Positions 22,601 through 33,594 of a stretch of DNA of 64,000 nucleotides are shown piece by piece (the first letter of the stretch is position 1; each line of letters starts with the position of its first letter). The position numbers were made by a program, and so were the translations under genes. This DNA is from Corbicula japonica (taxonomy: Eukaryota; Mollusca; Bivalvia; Venerida; Cyrenidae), in NCBI GenBank assembly GCA_038501625.1, contig JAZAYU010000009.1:4959001-5023000 (forward strand), read 5' to 3'. The notes under the pieces are model-generated. The model was given only the letters and a program-made list of their open reading frames with translations. It did not search any database and was not told where the DNA came from.

Positions 22601-25600
22601 AGTGTGAGAAAAAGGGGAGAAATCTAAGTGACAGAATGGTTATGGACTTCAAAGAAGAATGTAAAGTGTTTCTCATTGCAATTCTCAAAAAACTGTTACT
22701 GAAATGCCCAGTCATCTATTCCTTAGTTAGGTATATGTCATGCTTGAACCCCAAAGAGATGGTTGCTAATCAAAGACAATGTTCAAACAGATTCAAACAA
22801 ATATTAACTGTTTTGCTCAATGCGAAGAGAGTTCAAGAGAGTGAATGTGATGTCATATTACAGCAGTATACAGCCTTTTTAGACACAATTCCTGTTATTG
22901 GATCAGCAACATTTTCTGGATTTAGTTACACAGAGCAAAGACTAGATGAGTTCTATTTTAATTACATGTCTGGTCCAGAATGCAGTAAGTTATTTGATGT
23001 TGTTAAACTTCTCCTTGTGTTGTCGCATGGCCAGGCGAGTGTGGAGAGAGGATTTTCCGTAAACAAGGAGGTGGAGGTGGAAAATTTAAAGATGCGGTCT
23101 ATTGTAGCTCAAAGGTTAATCTGTGATCATGTGAATTCTGTTGGGGGTGTTATGAATGTAGATATTAATCCAAAACTGTTAATGTCAGCATCAGCAGCAA
23201 GGACAAAGTATGAGGCATATCTTAATGATGAAAAAGTAAAACGACAGACTGAACAAGAACAAAGGAAAAGGAAGGATGTCATGGATTCTGTTGATAAACT
23301 TAAAGAACAGAGAAAAAGACTGAAAACTGATATAGACTCTCTGATCAAATCAGCAGATGATTTAAGTGAAAAAGCAGAAGTTACTGGAAATTTAACTTTC
23401 ATAAGCAAGGCAAATTCATTTAGGAGGACATCAAAAGAAAAACAAGTACAATTAGAAGGGCTTGAGACAGAAATTTCGGATAAATTATCTTCTTTGAAAC
23501 AGTTGTAAAGAGTATGTATCAGATAATTATAATTGTAACTGCGTAATTACATGATGTTTTTGTCCTTGAAAATTACTTTTTTGTCCTGGAAAAGTCCTGG
23601 AAAAGTCCTGGAATTTTATTTTACCAAATCTGTATGAACCCTGCACCAACAACAACAACACCACCACCACTAACAACAACACCATCACCAATAACAACAC
23701 CACCATCACCAACACCACCAAAAACAACACCAACAACACAACCAACAATAACACAAATAACTTAACATCACCAACAACACCACCACCAACAACAACATCA
23801 ACAACACCACCAACAACAACATCAACACCAACAACAACAACACTGACAACAACACCACCACCAAAAACATCACCACCACCACCACCAACAACAACACCAT
23901 CACTACCAACAACACCAACAACACAACCAACAATAACACAAATAACAACAACAACACCACCACCAACAACAACACCACCAACAACACCATCAACAACACC
24001 AACAACATCAACACCAACAATAGCATCAACAACACCACAACCAACAACACTGACAACAACAACACCATCATTACCACCACCAACAACAACAACACCAACA
24101 ACACAACCAACAATAACACAAATAACAACAACAAAACCACCAACAACACCACCACCAACAACACCGTCAACAACACCACCACCAACAACAACAACACCAA
24201 CAATAGCATCAACAACACCAACAGCCAACAACACTGACAACAACACCACCAAAAACCAACAACACCAACAACAACAATGTCAACAACAACACCATCACTA
24301 CCAACACCAACAACAATACCAACAACAGCAACAACACCAACACCACCAACAACAGCAACCAGCATACCATACCATACTATACTACACCACACCACATCAC
24401 TATAGGTGTGCAGGGATAGTGGGTTGATGGGTGTGGGATCAGGGGTGTATGGGCTGGGTTGTGTAAACCCTCTAAAAAAACTACAATAATAAATTAAGTG
24501 TAATTTATTGATTTCCTAACTTGGATTAAGAAACTTTGTTCATGTGTGTGTTGGGTGTCATAAACTCCTGAATCACTCCCCAGTTTAAATGAAGCCCAGA
24601 TTTTAAATTTGTTTAAATATGTCTGACTTCGAATAGTCGAGCGTGCAGTCGTTTCCGACTGGCTCTTGTTATTCCAGTGTGGTGTATAACAAAGATTCTA
24701 ATTTTTGACACCTTTTCGAACCACCCTTGTCCATAAATTTGCAGATGTATTTATCTATAAATAAACTGAGAGTCTGTAAATTTACAGACAGTCCATAAAA
24801 ACAGCCGTTTCCTAGACCTGCAAATTGGTCAAGGGGGGGTTATTCAAATGTATAACGACATAGAACCTATGCGTAAAATTTATCAGTAGACATTTACTGC
24901 ATATGTTACAATATACTAAGTAAGTAAGTGACCAAAAATAATAAGTGTAAATTATTGAAACAACAAGTTTATATTTTGGAAATTGGCCCTTAACTACTCT
25001 CCTTGGGAACACAGGCATTTTTACAGTAAATAATATAAATATATTAGTCGATTATTGAGGTAATTCACAATGAAGTATTGAATAACAAAATTCTTTGTTT
25101 AACAATGGCTTACCTGTACAAAATTGTCATAGTTTGGATGCAGAAATATACATCCCCCAACTGAACATTTTAATTTAGGCAGTGGTCCGGTCACCTGAAA
25201 CCCTAGACTTTTAAATTTTATTTCTTTCAAATCCTTTGATTAAGTTATTGCTTTTCAAACAGACCCACAGTATTTTAAACTGCTATATTATAAAAGATAA
25301 GGTGGTGTTAAGCAGTACATGTATTAATGTAATAAGCACAGTTTTAAATAGACGTTTCAATGCTATTTTCACAATTCCACAGGCCCTGGCCCCCATTTAT
25401 AGTGGGGAAGAAGTTAACAGAAATTCAAATAATAATTAACTGGTCTTTAAAAATCTCTTAATGACTCAGTTATATGAAGGCAGCATTACTTCAATGAAAC
25501 CCGCTCTTATATGAAATATTACATGTATTTGGAACTATAGGCACAAATTTGCAGCATTAGCTCGGGCTTATAAAACTTTAATTTATTAAATAAATTTGGT

Positions 25601-28169
25601 CCGCGCGACTAAAAGCGAAAGTAGGATTTCCGAAATGTCACAAAAATCGAGATCGCGCATAAAGTGGTCTCTTCGTCAGTGCTAAATGTAGCTCTGTTAT
25701 ATTAAGCTTCTTAAAGTTTGTTACCTATAATTTAACAATATCATTGAAAATCCCATCTATAAGATTAAGAAAGAATTTGATCGGACCTTTAGTGTTCTGT
25801 TAGAGAGTTTATATATTGGAGTCTATACGGACAAATATGATTTTTCAAAAGTATATTCTTACTTAAGTTTAGGGCTGGGGCTTTAATCTGTAAAAATGAA
25901 ACAAACTGATGCCAGAAGGATCTTGTAACTATGTTGCAAAAAAAATTGTTTCAAAATTTTCATTCCAGATCGTACCCACGGGCTTTCATTGTGGATCCCT
26001 TTTCAAAATGCTGCATCTTCAGTAACAACCCTTTACAAAGGTGAGTTTTTTGGTGCAGATTTGCAAATCCTAAAATGTTTTGAAAGTTTTCCTTTTCTTG
26101 AATTCTCTTGGTTTAGACAGGATTAGTTTTGTAATAGAATTAAGGTACCCAATATTGTTTCATGCCAAAATGAGTATGAGAGCGTATGAGAAAAAAATCA
26201 TGAATATTAAACATCAGTAAGTTTTAACTTGCATTTTATTATTGCAGCACAGCAAATTATTTTAAACTCAGTCAACCTATGATGCAAGGCAATTATAAAT
26301 TTGCCTATGAATATTATAGCTTCAGTAAAATAGGCTAATAATGCTAGTCAGGGGTTACATTTGACCCTGGAGATAACCCTTGGACTCTTCAAATTTGCAA
26401 AATGAATAAATTTTACCCCTATGATAACTTGTCAATGGTTTTTTTTTTCTTTAAATTTGGAGTATATTGGTTTTAAACGGCAGTAGCCTTTAAATTGATC
26501 AAAATGAGACAAGGTTGAGGTTCAACAGTGGAACCTCTGCTCGTTTCTGCTTTTATTATAAAAATAAAAACCTTCAGTGCCCAAGGTTATATAACTGAGC
26601 ATGGAAACCAGTCTCAAATCTCAAGCATCTGATTGGCTGAAATGGCGACTGGTCGCCATTTCAGCCAATCAGATGCTTGAGATTTGAGACTGGTTTCCAA
26701 ACTCAGTTTTATAACCTCCAGTCCAGGAATAGAAAACATCTTAAAAACATTATATTGGAAATCTTATTACATTGTTTGAACGTAATTATTGATGGTTAAA
26801 ATCGCTATGGGGGTCAGAGATTGTTGACCCAAAACTGTCAGTGTTAAGCACTTATTCGGAAAAAGTCTCTGTTCAAAAAGTATTTTATACAAATCTTATA
26901 CTACAGGCAGATTAAAAACTGTATGAAAACGTGAAAAGGTAAAGACTTACCAGAACTAAAATATCTGCACTTTTTTTATTATAAACCTGGAAATGGTCAA
27001 CAAAAAAAATTGATAATAATGAATGGACATACTTACAATCATAAAACAGATTCACGAAATATGGTAATATGTCTGTTTAACAGACACAGAAATGGACCCA
27101 GAATTGCGAACAAAATTAATTGATTCACAAACAACCTACAGTGACATTTGATACAACATATATACAAGTTTTAACGCATATGCAACCAGTGAAAATCCAG
27201 TTCAGCCTGCACATCTGTGCCATTTGATCTGGATCAGCATTTATTGCATATTGGTCAGAAATAACCTAATGAATATCAAAAAAATAGCGTACATCCTGAT
27301 CAGACAGTACAAATGTTGGAGTCTTGGACTCCTAAGCATTTTATCACACTTTGCTGACTTTCTTTTGTTGTTGTTTTTATGTTTTGAATAGCTTTGGATA
27401 CTGTTAATTTCCATTTAGCTCTTGTTTTTAGCATTTTATGTTTGAATTGTCTTACAGACAGTGTAGATACAGCAAGACACTGTATGGAATCTGGAGTGCA
27501 CAGAGGTCGACAGAGACAGTTACGAGATATAGTTTCCTGGGTGAAAAAGCGCCGAAGACATATCAGGCGTGAAGACTTGTTAGCATTTCTTAGTGGGAAA
27601 AATCCCCCTCAGAGAACTAAATTACCAAGTAGTGTGCGTCATAGTGCATCTGGGAGGTTGGATCGTTCATTTCCACGTTTTCCATCAGCAGATGCTGTAC
27701 CTAGGAGTACAGAGACAGACCTGCAGTGTTTCCGTGAAGCTATTGCCTTACAAGGTAACTCACTCGACAGATTTGTTACAGTTTTTTGTAACATTTACTT
27801 TATTTGAATGTTTGTGAAAACATTGTGATCTATTCTGAATTTCTGTCATTAAACATCCAGGGCTATGTTTAAGACCTGCAAGCTAATTTCACACATCTAG
27901 TTGGAAATTGGTTAACATAATTTTCTTTTGTTGCTCTTGTTACAAACATATCTTGAATTTCAGGTCTAGATGGGGCAATGTCAAATATCAGTGTTGGATA
28001 TAGGTCACATAACAGTTCAAGTCCCGCCACTTTGCCGAAAAATAACTTAGAGGATCTGAACTCCTTCATTTTAGATGAATTCTCACGTAACTGTGATTCA
28101 AGAAAGCGTTCAGCAACACCAGATGTGAACATGGACTCTCCAACTAGAAAAAAGAACAGGTTGTTATAA
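16671..28169 (+). CDS. HAPSTR1: HAPSTR1 (C16orf72) orthologue, four exons
   Basis: Coding exons are 16671-16869, 25969-26040, 27458-27754 and 27964-28169. Each junction is GT-AG, each intron is in phase 1, and the joined length is 774 nt (257 aa plus stop), close to the 275 aa of the human protein. Diagnostic blocks are the N-terminal DSWFSGFEEECL, FQNSATAIAQLYK at the end of exon 1, GLSLWIPFQNAASSVTTLYK in exon 2, VSWVKKRRRHIRREDLLAFL in exon 3, LQCFREAIALQG across exons 3-4, and the tail DSPTRKKNRLL. The vertebrate protein is a nuclear, self-associating partner of the ubiquitin ligase HUWE1 that modulates stress signalling; the basic KKRRRHIRR run fits nuclear residence. Intron 1 (9.1 kb) contains a hAT element, satellite-like repeats and microsatellites. 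Intron 2 holds a family 1 MITE. No lesion is seen. Confidence 0.92.
17781..17815. repeat. Poly-C tract
   Basis: A run of about 17 C followed by ACTCCCCCC, inside HAPSTR1 intron 1. Confidence 0.8.
18117..18254. repeat. Perfect 41-bp inverted repeat (foldback)
   Basis: Arms at 18117-18157 and 18214-18254 are exact reverse complements over 41 bp. Each begins or ends with CTACTTTTCTTTAG and carries CGAAGGAAGCCATTTTG. The 56-bp spacer contains ATAACCAATATAACCAATCA. The right arm abuts the satellite-like array that follows. No target duplication could be assigned. Lack of any mismatch implies a recent origin or arm conversion. Confidence 0.85.
18250..19035. repeat. Satellite-like array, about 175-bp unit
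   Basis: Five head-to-tail units start with GGTTAAAGTTTGCGTGCAAG and contain CATAACTTCAATACTAC, GCTTTGAAACTTGGCA and CCAAGAACCATAACTCTAAC. The last two are shortened. A detached partial unit lies at about 19830-19960. It sits wholly in HAPSTR1 intron 1. Confidence 0.75.
19991..20162. repeat. (ACC)n microsatellite, left part
   Basis: Low-complexity CCA/CAC array with a poly-C stretch near 20126-20142. It is interrupted at 20163 by the hAT element and continues as a CAA/ACC array after 23643. Apparent proteins here are artefacts. Confidence 0.85.
20163..23643 (+). mobile_element. Complete hAT-superfamily DNA transposon
   Basis: The element is 3481 bp. Its ends are CAGGGTCCGTACAGACCTGG on the left and the reverse complement of CAGGGTTCATACAGATTTGG on the right (15 of 20 matches), the CAGGG start being typical of hAT. 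Flanking octamers CACCACCA and CACCAACA differ at one base, which fits an 8-bp target duplication, although the low-complexity flank weakens this point. Several GTCCTGGAA motifs just inside both ends look like subterminal transposase-binding repeats. It lies in the same orientation as the host gene in HAPSTR1 intron 1. Confidence 0.85.
20569..23508 (+). CDS. hAT transposase with BED-type zinc finger, two exons
   Basis: Exons 20569-21295 and 21812-23508 join through TTAG|GTAAGT and TTTCAG|GTCACG, giving one 807-aa frame. A BED-type finger uses Cys37, Cys40, His57 and His63. The likely catalytic triad is Asp208 (CVLFDESLNKK), Asp274 (VSMDGPNVNW) and Glu654 (SHGQASVERGFS). A hAT-type Arg-Trp pair (GHRWLENAP) lies near 362-363. 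The C terminus is a long charged coiled coil (about 720-800). hAT transposases excise through flank hairpins and insert with 8-bp duplications. All signature residues are present and no stop or frameshift is seen, so the copy may be autonomous. It is not obviously domesticated because termini and target duplication remain. Confidence 0.88.
23644..24375. repeat. (CAA/CAC)n microsatellite, right part
   Basis: Over 700 bp of ACA, ACC and CAA triplets with rare interruptions. Long Val/Gly-rich frames on the minus strand are by-products. It is the continuation of the array broken by the hAT insertion. Confidence 0.9.
24376..25968. other. Remainder of HAPSTR1 intron 1
   Basis: AT-rich intron sequence with no further supported feature. 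It ends in the acceptor TTCATTCCAG. Confidence 0.5.
26577..26724. mobile_element. Palindromic MITE, family 1, copy 4
   Basis: Almost perfect foldback in HAPSTR1 intron 2, with GTGCCCAAGGTTATATAACT at the left end and TTTTATAACCTCCAGTCC at the right. Confidence 0.85.
27165..27335. repeat. MITE family 2 relic
   Basis: Degraded copy recognised by ACGCATATGCAACCAGTG, GGTCAGAAATAACCTAATGA and CCTGATCAGACAGTAC, the same internal blocks as the intact copy at 29619. It lies in intron 2 just before exon 3. Confidence 0.5.
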
Positions 28170-29618
28170 AACTGTAACAGAATGAAAGCTTAATTGACTG
28201 ATTATTATGAATGAGTTTAGATTAAATTGGGAAAATTACTTTAGTTTTCTGAATGTACTGGTAGAATGTTGGAATAACAGATTCTACATTAAAGTGATTG
28301 TTAAGGAGCCAATGTAATGTTGGCATTATTAAAATACAGTTCAATACTTCACTGAGCAGTATTTAGGATCAGATGAATGTCCAGACAAATCTTAGAAGGG
28401 GTGGGTTTCTTGCAGAGTGCTTATTACGATATTTTAATTGTATTTTTCATCTATTAGATATTAAAAAATTGTGTTTTTATAATTTTTTTCTTTGCTTTGG
28501 GTTCATTTTTGTTATCCAATGAAACATATTTCTTAAGACCTGTATATTAGGAAAAATGGATTTGTCAACCATTAATGTTAAGTAACTTTCAGATGTGGAA
28601 AATGTGCAGAGATTATGCATGTGTTGTAAATAGTTTTGAGTGTGTCAAAACCATATGTTTATACATAGTTCAGTTAATTAATTAAACAATTTTGTTTTGT
28701 TGTTATATTATGGTTATTCTAGGAATATTTACATGCAGGGATGGAGTTTAAAGACCAGACAAAATATTTTGTGGTAAGGGTTTTTCCACAAGGAGCTGTC
28801 ACCTAATAATGGATTTCTTTGTTAAAAACAATCCCTGAAGTTTATGGTTGCTAACCGTGAATTCTTAAATAAGAACTACAAACAATGTTCTACAAACAAT
28901 TAAGTCTATTGTTCATGACCATGTAATTATGTAGCCTTTTTTACTTGATATTTCATGTAAGTAAAATTGAACATATCTCTGGGGAACATACATGTATGTA
29001 TAAAAAAACTAAAACTAAATTTTACATTTAATATTGCAACTTTCTATAAATTCAGGTGCAACATTTTTAGTGCTCGAGAGGCCTGAGAAAGACCCCATAT
29101 ATACTTCCCATATTTTAAAAAACTGAATTTTAAGAACATACAACTAAATTCTTAATGTGGTTTTAGTTGAAGGGTCATTTTCCTTAAATTAGAGATAATA
29201 GGTTTTACATTGACAGAAGCACCTTAAATGATAAAACTAACCATTGAGATTCATCAGCTAATGAAACCCCTCAGAACACAAACATACTCCTACATGTAGT
29301 TTAGCTTTTCTTAGAATTTGTCTGCTGCCATGTTAATATTTCCAGAATACCATCAATGTTAATTTTAGAAGTCATGTGCTGATTATTTTGTTGTTTACAA
29401 AAATTAATATAAAGGGTATAGGTGAGATAGTCATTATTACTTGTAAGACATGTGTGCCAGCTTTGGTCTGGCCTGTACTCGCTACCTCTGTAAAAATAAA
29501 TCATTACAACAACATATTAAATAGTTGTTTCATATTCTGTAATACTATTAATTTCATATTCTGTAGAATATCTGATGGGTTGTAAATGTAAGTCTAAGAC
29601 TGACTTGTAAGATATCTG
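28170..29618. other. HAPSTR1 3' region
   Basis: Probably 3' untranslated and downstream sequence. AT-rich, no other gene; I could not assign the poly(A) site. Confidence 0.4.
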
Positions 29619-29832
29619 TTAACCCTTTCTTCCCTATATACATATTTTTACGCATGTGTGACCAGTGTAGATTCAGATCAGCCAGCACATCTCACATTTT
29701 GGTGAGAAATAACCTAATGAATCAAAAAGCGAACAGTGTAGACCCTGATCAGACGGCACAGATGTGCCGGCTGATCTGGATCTAAACTGTTCGCCCATGC
29801 AATAAAGGTGTATGTATGGAGGAAAGGGTTAA
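29619..29832. mobile_element. MITE family 2, best-preserved copy
   Basis: Termini TTAACCCTTTCTTCC and GGAGGAAAGGGTTAA are inverted repeats apart from one inserted base. Inside, GTGACCAGTGTAGATTCAGA and GATCTGGATCTAAACTGTTC form an imperfect inner pair. Non-coding. Other copies: 27165, 32885 (split), 33595, 34180, 35355, 56876, 57468, 58655. Confidence 0.7.
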
Positions 29833-31202
29833 GAGAAACCTACTATGGTACATGTATATAATTACTAGTAAATAAGTTCTCCAGTGGTTTGCAGAAACCA
29901 AATCGGGGATCAATTTAAGTTGTCAGAACTGGAAAATTTTTACATTTATGAGAAAAGTTGGTGTATGAAGGTTTTTAGCACACAGCTCTGACATGGCCAC
30001 ACATGCAATTTAACTATACATGGAGTAAATAGTTATGTGCTGGCATATAGTCTTTGGCATTCACTCGCCAGCTCTGCCTCATATCTAGGAAAGTGGGTAT
30101 GAAGATAAAGTCCAAGTGCAACTCTAAGACCTTTTAGCTCAACTTTTAAAAGATAATGCAACCCTGATGTAAGCATTTTTAATTTTGTTGGTTATCTCAG
30201 AAAACTGAAAACATAAAGATTTTAATGAACCTTAATTAACTTGGATGGATTAAAAACAAATTTTTGGCCACTTACTTAAATTGTAATGTAGGAAATGGTA
30301 TTTTCAAAGAGTCTGGCAAATTTAACAAATTCTGTCACTTTGAGACTATTGGTCTCTAGCTGTCCTGACCCAGTGACCAACATGTTAGCTCAACTATTAG
30401 AAGAATGCCGAGGGCTTCTAGAGTGATCCTTGCATTGGCTCAGCCTTGCAGCTTGGTTAGTTTGGAATGCTATCTACTATCCTGCTTGTATCTCGGTATC
30501 CACTGACGGGATTGATTAGAAACTTCATTCATGTCCTCATGGGTGTCAGACAATCAAATTCAGTTATTTGTAACTCTTAATCGAATTAAATTGAAAGAGG
30601 CTGTCTGTGCAAGCTCTTGTGTGTATTTATCTCATTTAACACGATCATTTTGATACTTTTATCAATTTCTGTACTGTATCAAATTAATAAGTTGACTTAA
30701 TCTTGTTTAAAAATTTGTTATGATTATTTCCATTATTTGGTCAAGGAAAATTAGTTCAAGTTTATGTGCAAGCTACTCTCATACTCTCAATGACAACTTA
30801 TGCCATTTTCTAGTTCAACATGCTGTCCTCTTACAGCTTTTGTTAAATTTTATGCATTGGTGAATTATTTTTTATGTTTGTATGGGATGCTTTACAAACT
30901 TATAAAATTTTTGTAAATAATGAATGACATTGTGACCCAGATTCTCTGAAAATGTGTTGTAATCATTTGCTGATTTCTGTAAGAGTTGGGGTCATCATAT
31001 TTTGGTAAATGTTTTGCTTGGCTCCCTGTAGCTAAATTTTCATTACTGGTAATTACTTTCCACCTCTTCTCTTAAAACTGTCATTAAAATCATGTACTGC
31101 CCAATTTCAAGTTTAGTTGAAGCTGAAGCACATGCTGAGCTTAGTGTCACAAGCATGATACCAATGTTAGCTCAGAGATCACAGAAGTGAAATTGAAGAG
31201 CA
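29833..31202. other. Intergenic, no supported gene
   Basis: AT-rich sequence. A faint match to the 18250 satellite unit (CAAGTTTATGTGCAAGCTAC) lies near 30755. Nothing else. Confidence 0.4.
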
Positions 31203-31350
31203 GGGCCAATGATCATAACAATAATATTGGAGACCAGTCTCAAATCTCAAGCATCTGATTGGCTGAAATGGCGACTGGTCACCATTTCAGCCAATCAGAA
31301 GCTTGAGATTTAAGACTGGTCTGCAGATAGAGTTTTAGGATCTTGGGAAC
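31203..31350. mobile_element. Palindromic MITE, family 1, copy 5
   Basis: Foldback with diverged outer ends (GGGCCAATGATCATAACAAT) but an intact central palindrome. Confidence 0.8.
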
Positions 31351-31442
31351 AGTCTTGAACTGCTACTATAGCATGTGATTTGTCTGTTTGGAGATACATC
31401 AAAGTGTCAGCCAATCATATGATAAGTATTAAATCACAATAC

Positions 31443-32852
31443 GGGCCTACCGATATACAGAGTTACCTCCCATTGAGAGTGGTTTCCCTTGCTGATTGGG
31501 TAGTTCCGGTTTAGAAGCAGTAATAAAGCGTAGCGTTAAAAGTGTAGATAAAAAGTTTCAAAGTATTTTTGAAGTTAAAATTATTGTCGAATAAGCGAAA
31601 GAGAAATGAAACATGCGTATAAGGAATATTCATCATCTTTGTTAATTGTTTTAAGTTAATAACTAGTCATATTTACCTATTTATGTAACTGCACGTATCC
31701 TTTATGAAAATTTATTTATTGATTTATTGTCTGGCATGGAAATTATTAAAGCTTTATAAAACTTTCATTTAAGAATTCAGCCAATCATTGTTAAGTCATG
31801 CAAACAATGCTTATTAAGAAAGGGGTCTGGTGTTTTATGACAGTGTTACGTAATCTAATTAGCAAGACTGGGTTTGGGGATTTGATAAAGACCTTTTGAA
31901 GTTTAGTCGTAGATTTGTAAGAGTTGAAAACGTTGCTTGTTGGGGGTAAAAGTGTTGTTTTAAGAAACTGACTAGAGATTAAAAATTCTAAATAATTGTC
32001 ACAATGTTGTTTGAGACCCGAGACATTGATTATTTGATTTTGGCAACCTAAAGCGCTCCAAACTGAATTAAATAAAATAGCACTCGGGGAAAGTTTTACC
32101 CAAACATATTTATTTAATGAATTAAAATTGATTGTAAAACTAAATTAACTAAAAAAATCAGAAATAAAGAGAAAAACGTGAAAACATTATGAAACAATGT
32201 TTGAATATGTTCTAAATTGTATATGAATAAGAAAGAATTTCTTGGAGAAATAAAGCAGTATACGTCAATACGAACATGGCACAAATCTATGAACCCAATG
32301 GTGTGCATTCAATTTGTAGGAAAGGTTCAGTTATTAAAAAAATATATTAAATTCCTGGCCAAAATGTTACATGGGCATAAAAGAAAATGCATAAAAGTGA
32401 AAGGGCGTTTCATTGGCGTACGTCATGTGTTATAAATTAACTACCTTTTTAAAGGTTTTCAAACGTTTCTATTTCTCAAATATGCCGTTTTGAGCATAAG
32501 AAATGCCTATTTTTACTCTTTATTAGTTACCGAAGGGGTCGAACATGACGATGTTAAACACAAACCTCTCCAACATATTAAAATGGTTAGAAGAGAAATT
32601 TAAATATTATGCGCTGCACTGTAAAAACTATCTCTTCCTTTGAATGATAATAATCAAGATATTTTTTGCATGATGCTAATCTCTGACCAACCAGACCCTG
32701 TTAAAACGTATTTGAAAGGACCATGGATGGCTACTGTATGTCTGTTTTAATTGTCAATCTCAGACCGGAACTACCCAGTGACAGGTGCGGGTTAAAAAGG
32801 GAGCTAGCTTAAGACAGAATATCGAGATAACTCTGTATATCAGTAGGACCCC
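31443..32852. mobile_element. Non-autonomous DNA transposon with TIRs, 1.4 kb
   Basis: The left end GGGCCTACCGATATACAGAG and the complement of the right end (GGGGTCCTACTGATATACAG) match, and both arms again share GGGTAGTTCCGGT about 60-80 bp inside. The interior is AT-rich and shows no transposase or long frame. Target duplication not clear. Class uncertain. Confidence 0.6.
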
Positions 32853-32884
32853 ATTTCATGATCTTGAACTATGAATGTCAATTG

Positions 32885-33290
32885 GTATACTATTATTACT
32901 GCGCATTTTACTCCATGGACATGCCTTTTATGATGGCTGTAGATCCAGATAATGTAGCACATTGGTGCTGTCTTACATGTAACTGGATCTTCACTGTTCA
33001 CTTCTTGGTCAAAAATAACATAATGAATCTTAAAGTGATCAGTGCTCATAGTTATAAAACTGAGCATGAAAACCAGTCTCAAATCTCAAGCATCTGATTG
33101 GCTGAAATGGCGACCAGTCGCCATTTCAGCCAATCAGATGCTTGAGATTTGAGACTGGTTTCCAATCTCAGCTTTATAACCTTCAGCCCAGTATTGATCC
33201 TGATCAGATGGCAGAGTGCAGGCTGATCTTAAAATACACTGGTCACTAAAGAGATAAAAGCCTCATCCCGTGGAGTAAAAGGTTCAGATG
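32885..33290. mobile_element. MITE family 2 copy split by a family 1 MITE
   Basis: Left part (GCTGTAGATCCAGATAATGT, then TCAAAAATAACATAATGAAT) and right part (GATCCTGATCAGATGGCAGA, then CACTGGTCACTAAAG) of a family 2 element flank a complete family 1 copy at 33041-33192. Family 1 therefore inserted after family 2 at this site. Confidence 0.6.
33041..33192. mobile_element. Palindromic MITE, family 1, copy 6
   Basis: Well-preserved foldback nested in a family 2 relic. Confidence 0.85.
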
Positions 33291-33519
33291 ATGAATTGAT
33301 GGCCAGTATCTACCATATATTGTAGAAGTTTTACAATTGTATTTACTCAGCAAAAGTTCAGAGCGATTGATTTTGAATTTAAATGCCATTTACAGAAACA
33401 GTGTTTGAATATTTTTGTGTCCATGTTTGAGCATATGTGTGCTTACAGTGTAACAAACCTGTTAGCAGCCACTTATGAAGCAGCCAGTAAATGATAACAG
33501 ATGACGGCATCAAAGCTGA

Positions 33520-33594
33520 AGGTTATAAAGCTGAGATTGGAAACCAGTCTCAAATCTCAAGGATCTGATTGGCTGAAAAGGCGACTGGTGAAGC
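33520..33594. mobile_element. Half of a family 1 MITE (left arm)
   Basis: Left arm only, ending at GCGACTGGTG; then the duplicated segment begins at once. The matching copy at 56876 is preceded by a right arm half instead. Confidence 0.7.

Noticed and set aside
23527..24395. Long Val/Leu-rich frames on the minus strand
   Set aside because: Translation of the CAA/ACC microsatellite.
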